64,000 nt of DNA from Hydractinia symbiolongicarpus (lineage: Eukaryota > Cnidaria > Hydrozoa > Anthoathecata > Hydractiniidae): NCBI RefSeq assembly GCF_029227915.1, contig NC_079881.1:4094001-4158000 (forward strand), read 5' to 3'. Each line of letters begins with the position of its first letter. The first letter of the stretch is position 1. Below the pieces are notes generated by a model. The model ran no database searches and was not told where the DNA came from. It saw nothing but the letters and a program-made list of their open reading frames with translations. Made by a program: the position numbers and the translations under genes. Positions 34,377 through 47,000 of the stretch are shown here, in pieces.

Positions 34377-35145
34377 GCAATTTATTTTACCATGTACACT
34401 GTGATTGATGAGATAAATGGGTAACAAAATTATATAAACATTGGTTGGCCCTGATGGGACAGCGAAACACTGTAGAATGTATATTTTTAGTTCTATTTTT
34501 TTTGTTGTACCGACCATACATTCTCAATAAGATTATTTTTATTTCGCTGACCGACCGTAAGTTACAGTCCACTTCGCCCGTAGAACAACTAATTAAGTTG
34601 GAGTCGCCTTATAAGAATTGTATTAAAGCAAAGAATACAAGGGGATTAAATGGGCTTCCCAATGGTAACAAACATGAACCATATAGGTCTTTTCATTAGG
34701 CTCCTACTTTAACTCAGATTTTGGAAAGCAATTTATCTCAAAGCAGATGGAGATTCTAGGGGTTATAAACAAGAATATTGAATTTTTTAATTACACTTTT
34801 TTCAATAATTATATCGGGAAAAAGTTTTTCAGCCTTTCTATTTTAATTTATTTTACGTTAGCAAATATTGCTAAAATGAAATACCATTTGCAAGAAAATC
34901 CATTAGGACGAAACAGAGAAAGGAATGAAAATATATTAACTACAAGACACAAGCAATTGATTTATGTAGTAAATGCGTTTAATTGTTCTAAGTATTTAAT
35001 ATATACAAATAGAGTAAGGATTTAGTCATACAATATGTAGTTTAAAAGCTCTTGATACTATATATTAAAATAATCCATTGATTAAAAATTATTTATGATT
35101 TTAGGCAATGAATTAATAAATTATAAATGAATTAATACAAGAGAG
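34377..35145 (+). promoter_or_regulatory. IFT140 upstream region and 5' leader
   Basis: The presumed promoter lies between the repeat block and the start codon. A 3' splice acceptor (ttatgattttag, AG at 35103-35104) sits 41 nt before the ATG, so the leader is spliced or trans-spliced. The 17-bp palindrome ttagcaa-ata-ttgctaa at about 34858-34874 is the only striking motif. No clean RFX X-box was found by eye. Confidence 0.35.
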
Positions 35146-38100
35146 ATGGCTGTCTATTTTGATTATCAAATAAACCCTCTGTATGAGGAAGGAGAATACT
35201 CTCATGTATCATGGCACAAAAACTTTCCGTTGCTTGCTGTTGCATTGGAAAATGCTGGACGAAGTACAGTATGTTTTCATTTGGATGAGGTAATGCTTTT
35301 ACTTTACTGAAATACATAACACATGTAGTGTAAAAGTTAGTATAGTTTTGGCAATTTCATAAAAGTTTGGTTTGCAGTGTTTTATATTGTGGATGATAAA
35401 GGGAAAAAAAGAAAGGTGAATGTTTTTAACAAATAAATCATGTTTGAAAAATCACTGTGTTTTTTTAAGGGAGAATTGGTTGATGGCTCGACAATTGAAA
35501 AAGATGTATCCGTATCTGTTTTACAATGGCATCCCACTCGCAAACTTGTTGCATCTGGTTGGAAAAATGGTGACATCGTATTGTGGAATGAGCATGACAA
35601 AGAAGCACATGAAGCACCACTTGTTCATAAATCAGCCATTACAGATATCCAATGGAACGGCACTGGCTCACGATTAATCACAACGGATGAGGTATAAGTA
35701 TTTCTTTCTTACAAGTATATAAGAAAGTAATGCTTCATGTGCATAGTGTTGTTCACAGTGACAAAATCTTATAGTCATGTTGACTTTAAGTCGGCTCAAA
35801 AGAAAATTAGGAAAAACGTTAAATTGAGGGGAGTTTTAAATGATAGAAAGTTTGACACAATAAGTTTGACACAATTTTTGTATTTCTGAAATAAAAGTCA
35901 TGGCAAATACTTAAATTTTTAGATAGAGATTTTGCAGTTTTTTAAAAAAGAATTTCATTTAAGGAACAAAATTTAAAACAGAGGATGCAGAATGTATATA
36001 GTAGCAATATACTTGTTCACAAAAAATAATTTGGACCGAATGCTAACAATAGCTGAACTCTTTCCCTGGTTGTATCTAGCTGATATAGAAAGTACCTAAT
36101 ATTACAGTTATTCATTTTTCTGCTAAAAGGATGATGTAAACCAATGAAATATAGTTATGAAAAATAATGAAAAGATTGAATGCCACATAACTTATCCTTT
36201 ATTTTTTCATTGGCAATAAATTCTTTACTTTAAGTTCATGTACTCTCATGTAATATATGTTACTAGGATGGTTTATTATGTGTTTGGAAGATTGATCAGC
36301 GTGGAAGATTCCAGCAATCTCCTATGTTTCAGCAAGATGTGTCTTCTCCAATTGTTCAAATGATTTTTAAAGTAACTGTTGGAGCTGATGTAGCAGCGTA
36401 AGAATTTTATGGTGTCTGAAAATATGAAGTGTATAGGATGATGTTTTTTCATCGATATACTTATATACTTCATTTTGTGAATTTTTATTTAAAACAAAAT
36501 TAAAATGTCCTTTATTAAATTAAAACGATTTCAGATTTATTCTTTAATATAAATAATGAATTTTTGAGTGACCCTTATGGCTGCCATACATTAAAAATGT
36601 TGAGTGGATGCAAATGTCTGAAGATGTAATAACTATCCAAAAATTTATGGCTGGTTTTTCATCAAAACATAATTGGCTGTAGCTCCTAAATTTTAAACAC
36701 CAGCTCAATTTTAATGTTGCTATAGCTGACAGTTTTTGAATTTTAATTGGTCGTCAATGAAAATGTTTGCTCCAAGCAATTTAGAAGTTGATTAAAATAA
36801 GTCACTACATTTTAGAACAAATTTGGTCCACATTCTCAGATACTGGGAGCTGTTGCCAAGCTTTAACTGAATATGACCTTCACATATACGTTTTTCAGGG
36901 ATATTGCTGCTGCTGCCCGTGCTGCAGTAAGCGGTGATGAATCAGCATTAGACATGTTTGAATCGCAAAAAGGGGGACAACAAAGATTTAGTATGAGCCA
37001 AGCAGAGAGTATCCAATTATTTTTTGGCACAAAAAATGGTATGTTTTTGCTACATAATAATACAGTTTTTTAATCCTAGTGTTTTTATACATTTTATATA
37101 CCATGAGATTCTTAAATTTTATGTTTTTAACAAAATCATTAATAGTATATACTGTAGATGCAAATATTTTCCAGCATTTTTATACTTTCGCTGGTTAACA
37201 AGTCATTTAAAAACGACACAAATTTAAAAATAATACAGTATCCAATGATATTTAAGAGTTAAGTTGCAGGGAAACCTAAATTGATCCTTTTTAAAGCAAT
37301 TTTATCAATAATACAAATTTGGAAATAATATTGTAATTTTGCTTGCTTTCTTTTTATTTTACAATTTACCAATTTTTAAGTTTTAGTTTAATTTGAGAAA
37401 AATGTTTGAACCCCCATTTAGCAAAGAATTTTTTAATTGTAATAATGATATAATAATAGGATTTTATTTTTTGATCACAAACCCTTTTTATACCGATTTT
37501 TTTGTTTGTTTGTTTGGATGTACAGGTAGCGTTTACTTCCTTGATGATCGTGGAAAATGCAGCAAGTGTTTTCAAATAGAAGGAGCAGTGAAATATCTGT
37601 TGTATTACGAGAGGAATGATATTGTTGTCACCATCTCTGAATCTCTTTTACTAACACAACATGGCACAAAACAAGATGCTGCATATTCTGAATTATCAAA
37701 GGTATTTGTTGCTATTCCCTGTAGTAAGTGAGTCTTGTAATACTTGGTTTGGTTTAACACCTGTCCTTGTATGTGTCCTTATTTCACAGAATTTTACTTA
37801 TGAATGATTTCATTGTTTTTCTATAAGTTAAGGAATTGTTCTTAAATTATGTTTAATGACTGCGTCCATGACTGCCACAGACGTGTGCAACTACTCATCA
37901 AACCAATATAACAATCTGTTTTTTATAATTTTTCTCTCATAGGTTAAACTTAGTGGACAAGCTTCAAATTTTACGGTCTCCTGGGCTGGTCCAGGACTTA
38001 TTGCAACAACATGTAAAGAACGTGTTGCCAGGTACGATGGTTTTAATGAGCATCTGTGCATGCTCACAACATTTCTTTACCTTCTGTTATGTCATTTTTT

Positions 38101-41100
38101 AAAAAGAGCTGCAAGCATGGCATGTAGTTTTTAGTCGTAGTATGCCTTTTTTTACAGCCTAATTACTGTATTTTTTGATATATAACCCTCACATTGTATA
38201 ACCCACAGCTCAGCTTTTTTAATGGAGTTATAAACTAGATGCTATCAGATAGCCCGCACCTTCGTATAACCCACATAAAATTTCAATCAATGTGTTTTAC
38301 TAACCCGCACCTTTGCATAACCCGCATCATGTTAAGAAAAAAAATTCAGGGTATTTTTACTTACCCTAATCATTTTATAAACATGTGCGTGTGTTCTGTT
38401 TTTTCATGCTGGAGACAAGTGGGGGATGTTTAAACTCGTGAACCCCAAATACGAGAACCGAGTGTGTGAACTAGCGACTCTCTTAGTCTTAACTTCCTTG
38501 TCTCTGATTGCTGAAATAATGATGAATTAAAATAAATTTGACAAGTCGATCTTCTGCTAATGCTGACAGTGCTAAATCAGACAATGCTGTTTTCTTTTTA
38601 TTTGTCGTCATTAGTTTCAGCCAATAATAACTCTTGCTTCCTGCGATTAAACAAACAAACAATTAAAAAACCATTCTATCAGGCTATAAACCTAAAGTAA
38701 AATCTCTGCTTTTTATGTATATTATGTATATTCAATTTTCTTAATGTGATTGCAAAGATATAAATAGATTAGAATTACATTCAACACAAAAGAAAAATGA
38801 TCTCCAGAATTGTGTTTCAGAGAGAGCTCGTAATATTAGCAATGGCAAGCAATAGAAAGTCAAAGAAAGCAATTTCACTGTGTAAAAAAAATTAAATCAC
38901 GTAGTTGAAGTAAGATTACGTAGATATAGGATCCCGCATGCAGTTATATTAATGTACGCATTTTATCCTGTTGGTACTATTTTTTTTCTTCATTGAATTT
39001 ATGAACTTTAAATTTAACAATAAATAACAGAAAATATAAAACTTATCACATAACCCGCACCACAACATAACCCGCACCAACGATGGAAGTTGTAAAAATC
39101 AACTTATAACCCGCGGGTTATATAACAGAAAATACGGTACTAGTGCAAGTTTACAAGTTGTTTTTTTTATATTATTCTAAGTCATATTAAAACAGTTAAA
39201 TACATCTTAAAGTTAATTGTAAAAAAATGTTTACCTTGCACTTAAAACTTGTGAGAACAGATTTTTTTCAGCTGCTAATTTTTTTATCATATTCCTCATG
39301 TTTTTAGAGTTTTAGATATAGACAGTGATCAAAATTTTGTACTAAATCTTGATGGGAATTCGACATTTCGAAGCGGAGAGTGCATTAACTGTTTAGCATA
39401 CAATCATAAGCAAGGTGCAAATTCTTTAGTGATTTTGTGACGTAGGAAACGATAGTGTATGGTAATGTGTATGCTGTGTTACTCTTTAAAATAGTATGCT
39501 AGCCCAAAGCATCCTGTAAACTTTTATCCTGGGTCCCTGGCTAGTATGTATTAAGTTAGGGTTATCAGGTTGCATAACATTTTTCCGATACATAATTGGG
39601 TTTCATAGCATCAAAAAACAACTGTAGTGTTCTTATTTACCATGTTAATTTGGTAAATGAGAAGAATGCACATAATACATAATTTTCCTCCTAAACTTAT
39701 ATGCCACTAGTGACACTTTTAGTGCCACAGGGCTCTAAGCTTGACCTAGCAATATCAATACTTGGGGGGGGGGGGGGATCTATTAAAATATGCCATATTA
39801 TGAGCTATAATTTTCTGACTTTTAAACAAATTTAATAAGCTCCACGAATATATAAAATTTTTGGATATGACGTCACACCTGTTGTCATGGTGACACATCT
39901 GTCAACAGGCGGTATAAGAAAAAAAAAGAACTTAATTTTTGGTAGAAATTGTTTTCCATTCATTTTATGCATTTACTTATAGGTTTTTTAAAATATTTAT
40001 TTGTTTATGGGTTATAATCTTTTACTATATGTCTTGGATTAATTTTTCAAATTTGTCATATATTCAAACTTACTATTTTTTGTGATGATGTCATTGCTGA
40101 CAGAATGATGTCATTCAAATTTTTTTTATCCCAAGGATGTTTCAATGACTTAGTCAACATGTGTACTAAGTTTCAATACAATACCATAATTCCTTCATGG
40201 TTTTTGGAGGGGGGGGGGGGGGGGGGGCAAATAGCCCGACCTGAATAGGGTTAATTCGTTCCTACTGCAAATTAGACTTTAAAACTCCACTTTATTTCTA
40301 ATACTATGCCATCAATATTTTTAGCTCTTCTTTTATTGTTTTTCATTTTTTTAATTTAAAATTCAAAATTGATATATTAATGTATTCATATTGTAGGCAT
40401 ACTAGCAGGTGGCACAAATAGTGGTCATGTTGCTATGTGGAAATACAATCCTTCAAAATCTGATGACCATCCCTGGGAACTGCAGCCACCATCAGAAATC
40501 GAAGGAAACATTTCGCAACTTAAGGTAGCCAGGTTCCCCTTTTTTATGTAAATATTAATTTATTGTTTCAGTCTTCTATTAAGGTTTTTGTGAGTTTGAT
40601 TTTCTTATCTGTTTCATGTTTTATTATTCTTGTTGTTTTTTATCTTACACCTTTAAATTTTCACATACCTTAGGAAAGCTAAATATTTTTAATGCCATTA
40701 TCGACCATTTGCTATGCTTTATTCCACTCTCACATGGTATATGGTTCTCAAGTAGGAGAAGGGGTATCTCTACAAAATCTAATAGGATCATTTTTCTTTA
40801 AAACTATTATTTGTATCATTTCTATTTTTGTTTTTTTACTTCTTGCAAACCTCTTTTTATTCACTCAATGCTTTAAATTTGAAATACCTTATAAATTTTT
40901 CTAACATAATCCTCATATATCAAACCTTTTTAGCATTCAAAATGAAGGTGAGTTCATGTAACAAGGAGGTCTGAGCTCCATAAGAAAAGTCTGGTGTGAC
41001 TATATCTTCTTGACTAAAATCAGCATGCTTATGTCTATATGTACACTAAAACATGACATTGCCTCTGTTGACTTCAATACATTTTAATGCTTATGTAAAG

Positions 41101-44014
41101 CAACATTTTCTATTCCTATTAGATTGACGATTTCAGTACTTTTTTCTGTGTTACGTATAAATTTGCAGTAACCTCTACATGATTACAAAATGAACTTATT
41201 GTAGGTGGTAATCACATTATTTTAGGTGGTAATTACATTGAATTAGTTTTTACTGTTTGATTTTTTTCTCACATTTGTTGTTCTGTATGTATACTGATTT
41301 AATTCTATGGAAATCATTACTACTATAATGAGCCTTTTTTTAGTGGGGAGCAAATTGTGGTGTACTTGCTGTGAATACCAACACAAGTGTGACAATACTT
41401 AGCCAGTCTGTCATGAACTTTCATTTCAACGACAAGGTATTATTGTGTTATTAATAACAATGTAGGCGAATTGTTGTTTTATAATCAATACGTATCTGTG
41501 CAGTTGAGGGCTAGTATGAATTATAAATATGTCTTGAAAAGATCCACAGAGCGTTAGCTAGCACAAATAGAATTTAGAAAGGCAAAGTTTCAGTCAATCA
41601 ACCTAATCTTTCCAAAAGAAACTTCTAATTTAACTTCCTAAAGTTAAAATTTCTGGCTAACACCTTGAAAATATTGTACACTTTTCTGGCTGTAGAAAAG
41701 TGTGACGTCCTTAAAAAAATAATTTAAAAGATAATTTATTCAAATTTTTTCGTTAGGCTTTTATGGGTAACATAACATTTACATCATTTCTTTCTGTTTT
41801 AACAGGTAGCAGCAGTGCAAGTGAATCCCAACCACCTTTCTGTTCAGTCTTTTCCTTCTGGTCATGTAACTGATTTAAAGACCGACGTACATATTAAAGG
41901 AGTTTTTTGTAACAAGGTAAAAATATCAGGATAATACTCCTTATGTGAGTGTCTTAGCGTGATTATCATTATGTTGATAGAACTTGTGTCCTGACAACTC
42001 ATATTGAAATGTGTACTGATTTATTTGCATTAAAGAAGATTTACTGTTGCAAACACACCATACAACATTCTGCACAACATAGCAAAACATATTTTTAATG
42101 GTATTATGTCAAATGTTGCACTTGTTTGCCCTAGGCCTGGATAAAAATTGCATTTACTGAGTTTGAATACAAAAAATTAGCATTTGTTTGGTATTAATTA
42201 TTAAATTTTTTGAAGTACCTTAGTTGAAATGAAAAAACTTCGAGATGCTTAAAAATGGACGTTGAAAACTCAATACTAAACTTTGTGTTAAAGAAGAAAG
42301 CTGGTCAATTTCCCCTTAAGGAAAGCAGTTTGTACTTAATTTACATTCGCCTGTGGGCTCATAAATCCTGAAAACCATAGTGATTTAAAAACCATATAGC
42401 AGGTTTCTAATAAAGCATTTAATCTGTATTATTTAGAGTCATACCGCTATTTGGAATGGTAAAAAGGTAGCAGTATATGAAGTATCTGAAAGCAAATCAC
42501 TTGTTCGATCTGCAGGTACACATTTTAAACCCTTCTACTTCCCCATTATTCTTTCCTGTGGCCTACTGAGTCATAAATTTACCCCAAATACTTCTGAAGT
42601 ATTAATGGCTTTTAAAAGGCCTGAAGATCAGATTTTTTTTTAAATAAATTTTTCAATTCTGTTTCTGTTCAAAAAATTATTTAAAACAAAAAGGTGGCAT
42701 AAGCCGAACAAATAACAATGTCAGTAACAAACAAAGTAGTGGTACATTCTGTGCTGGAATAAATGTGAAGTGGTAATTCACAGTATGTAAAAGACATTTT
42801 TAGCATAAGATAATTTTTGGATTAATAAATTTTGTGACTTTTTCAAATATTTATTAAATTTTGTGCTCACAAAATGTTGGGAAATGCCTGCCCTAAATAC
42901 CTGATTTAACACTTGTCTTATTTAGGCACACCAAGGTCCTTTTTTGAATTTTTTGAGCTAGTGTAATTAAAACTACTTTAAATTTATACTGTAACTAATG
43001 AAAATGAGCTTTTCCTTAAAAAATGTATACTGAACAAAAGATGAATTTGTATTTGTTTTATAAAGAGAAAAGACTAAAAAGGGTAATAAGATCATTTTTT
43101 TATTAAGTGCCTCTTTTGTTTAATCCCTTCTTAATTGAATAAGCGCACCCCTGGAATAAGAGCACCCTCCCACTCCCTAGAATAAGTTTCCCCTTCTGAG
43201 GAGAGATCTTGACATTTATTTACATTATTTACTAATGCTTTGGCACTTTTTTGACAGAGAAAAAAAATTTATTTATTTCAGATTTTTACTTTTCATAGCA
43301 CAACAAACACTTTCATTGTTTTTTCTGTCTGGAATAACATTTTTTATGTTTTATTTATGAAAAGACATGAAAAAGTTAAATCTTTTTTTGCCTGTCTGTG
43401 ACTTTTGCAATGAGGATGTTTTGATGTCCCATTTGTTAGCTGACAATATAGCTCTTTCTTGCTGTTAATACATCAGTTTGACATCAATAACGAAACCATT
43501 GCATTGTGCATTAAAGTCTAAGGCTTGATAACATGAAAATTAATGGAAAAAGTCTTTCCTGCATGGATGACTAGGGACTGCCTAGGTCCACAACAAAACC
43601 AATTGGCCAAACCTTGGCCAGCGCAGCGGTTTATAAGTTGATGGCAGCAAAACTTTATCAACTCTTTAAGCGACTTTATACTAAATATATGCTGTATATC
43701 ATTGCAATTTAGGAAAGCTGGCTTTGTACATTTTTTACATTGTGCTGTGTTATTCTATGTTATTCCAATTAGTACTCAATTAGTTCCTTTCAGAGCACAC
43801 TTTTTAGGTAATTGTGCTTTTCCTTCAATATTTTTATGCCTGCTGTAAATTAAGTTTTCCAAGCATGCTAATTTTGTTTTTATACTTTAAAATGTAAAAT
43901 ATGTCTTTTATTTATGCTTAAGGTTCATTTAACTCTGATGCACAGAAAATGGCATTGCATGAATTAAATGTATATCTCATTGAACCAGAAAAGGTTACTG
44001 TCAGAACCTTTCAG
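35146..44014 (+). CDS. IFT140: IFT140 exons 1-12 (first WD40 propeller and start of the second)
   Basis: Exons: 35146-35289, 35470-35691, 36267-36397, 36899-37038, 37526-37701, 37943-38031, 39308-39414, 40397-40524, 41344-41436, 41806-41916, 42437-42515, 43923-44014. Each join was checked for phase. The Met start aligns with the vertebrate start (MAVYFDYQI against an MALYYDHQI-type N-terminus). Confidence 0.93.
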
Positions 44015-47000
44015 GTAAAATGTCCTCTATATATTCATATGGTGAATATTGAGTTCAGAAACAAATCTATGGGATGATCACACTCCTAAAACTTCTAAAT
44101 CTTTTTTTTTCATTGATTTTTTTTCTTGAAAAGAGACTTCATATTAAGAGATTAATTGAAAAGTCTCTTTTCAATTAATCTCTTTTTAATTAAATACTAA
44201 AATTCTTGCAGTTTCTTATTTCTACTTTTGGACCTGATTGCAACATTTTGTTATTCGGAACATTTGGATTGTGGAGGAAGGTCTGGTAACAACTCGTACA
44301 TGTACTACGTATATAAACAAAAAGCTGTTTTTTGTAGGGAACTGTAAAACAAGAGCTGACATTCTTAGAACAAGAAGGAGATCCTGTTGATTTAAATATC
44401 TGCAAAGATTTTCTGGCTGTTGCTACAACTAAGTCGTCTTTAAAAATATATAATCTGTCAAGAAGGTATGTCTATATAATAAAAATAACGGAGAGAGAGC
44501 TACTAGTCTAAAATAAATTTCTCGTCCAGTTTTTTTGCAAATCTTTCTGAATTGAAAGTACTTGGTTTTCACAATTGTTTTTATCAATAACGGATTGTCC
44601 TAGCTTTCAGACTCTACCTAGATAATTCTACCTAGACCCAGCTCGTCCGTGTTGCATTTATCCTGAGGCAAGTTTGCAAAATGATTTTGTTAGAGTGAAC
44701 ATAGCTTCAGGTTTTCATGGCATTCTTATATATCCCTTATTGATGACATTATCTCTTATAATAATACAGAGACTGTGTCTGTAACAGGCAAAGTGGATAT
44801 CGTCATTTTCCTTTGATGTCGCCGAAAAACTTATGTTTAATATGTTAAATTTTCTGACGTTATGGCGCGACGTCAATAACACTACTTTAACGACAATATC
44901 CTATATATTAAATTGATGAAGCCATTTCATTGCACTTAAAAGTTTGAGGCGAAATAACTTGAAAACGAGGTGGTGACGTCAATGTTTTTTTACTGTGTGG
45001 GTAACTAGGGTAACTAACCCTAATATCTTTGCAACCGTTTGTCAAAAGTGCATGGTCCTATACATTTTCTTGATCATCGTTTTAAGATCTATACGATGAA
45101 GGAAACAGGTATACAAATTTCTAAAAAAATTTTTTGGGGTTTTGGCCATTGCTGATGTCAGCAAAAATTTTAAACCCTATATCTCATTAACGACTTATCA
45201 AAACCACATGATCATATACATTTACTTGATCAGCAGTTTAAGCTCTACACAATAGAGGCAAAGTGAAAACAAATTTAAAAATATTTTGTCTCTTGACAGA
45301 TCCTTGCTGACATCATCAAAATTTAAATAATGGTTCTTTTTTACTGTTATCCTGTCTAAGTGGATTTTTCCACGGGCTTTATCGACTAGTTTGGTATAAT
45401 AACTAGCTAAATTTTCAAAAAATACTTAGATCCTAATTCTTTCCTTCTTTTAGAGAAGCTCGTCAGATAAGCAGCACAAAATATTTAGAAGATTCTGTAC
45501 CAAATTTTGGTCATATTCAAAGCATCAAATGCAACTGCAATGGTAGTAAAGTAGCTATAATATCACATATTGTAAGTTTTAGATTTTATTGTCATTAAAG
45601 TTTTCTAATGCATTGTAACAACATTACTTTTCAGTTTTAATAGGATATATTCTTTTATATTATATTTTCCAGTTTATTTGGGTTTACATTGGGTCATAAC
45701 AGGAATAATGACATGACTTATTAACACTCTTATCCAACTGTGATGATTTAATAAGAAACTATCATTGTTGCGGCTTTGGTTGTTTTCAGCAGTTAGTTAT
45801 TGAATCTTAATAAATGGTCCCATTTTATTTTCTTCAGAATAATCAGACTGTATCGCCTATCTTGTATGTGTGGGATGTTGAGAGTGACACTATACAATCT
45901 TTTAATTTTGCAACTGGTACCGGCAGTGACACTTTAGATGACGATTTAGCAATCACGCAACAGCGTTTAACATCAACTTTAAAAGGTGATTGTTATTTTT
46001 TTGAATATATATTTTATATATACCTTGCTAAGGTAAAACCAGTTAAAAGTAATAATTTAAAAGCACAAATGGTTCACAGAGACAATTTTGGTGCTTTTTC
46101 TTTCACTTTTAATATACTAGCTTAGGTTGCTTGTATTTTATTCGTCTTTTTATGATTTTTTTTTATCAGTTTGCATTTAGAAGATTCAACTTGCAAACTT
46201 CTCCCAATTTTCTTAGTAACCTGACGTCTTTGCTTATTTAGGATATGTTCCAAAAACTGTCTTTTGGGATTCAACTGAACCCAACTTATTTGTGTGCGAG
46301 ACAAAGAAGATGACAATACAAAAGAAAAACTCTATGTTTAAATCTGAAAGCAATAGCGGTACAGACGTAAGGAATATTTTTAAGTTAGATTTTTTCAGTT
46401 ATGGATGGAAAACTGCTTTTATGCATTTTAAAAATATTACCACTTATCTGTTCAGTCATCGTCATTAAATAATATAAATATTATCATGTCATGAATAAAC
46501 TCGCTTGTTCATGATTAGCCTAGAACAAACTCGCTCATTCATGATTAGCCTAGATTAAACTCGCTTGTTCATGGTTTTATGCAAATTGAAAGAGAAGTTA
46601 CAGTTAAAATAATGCTTAAATTACAACTAACTTTTCTTTGAAGATCTTAAAGTTATGTACTTGAAATTTAATTACCATATTTACTCAAGAAAAAGTTAAG
46701 ATGTCCAATCAATCTTTTGAGATATGGTGTTTCTTTTGACGAGCATGTTAATTAAGTAATAGTAGTGTTGTCAAACCTCAATAGCTGTACCTTTTAAATT
46801 TTTTTGGTAAGAACTTATATTAGCAGAATATACAGCAAATGCGATTTTATCGGAATTACAGACAAACAAAAATAACAACGACAATAATACTGTTAATTTT
46901 GTATTTGATAAAAATTAGTGCCTATTTTTAGCAACTTGAGATTCGTAGGGTCACATAATAATCTGTGTTGTTTTTATTTGGCAACAAAGTTTTTGATTAC

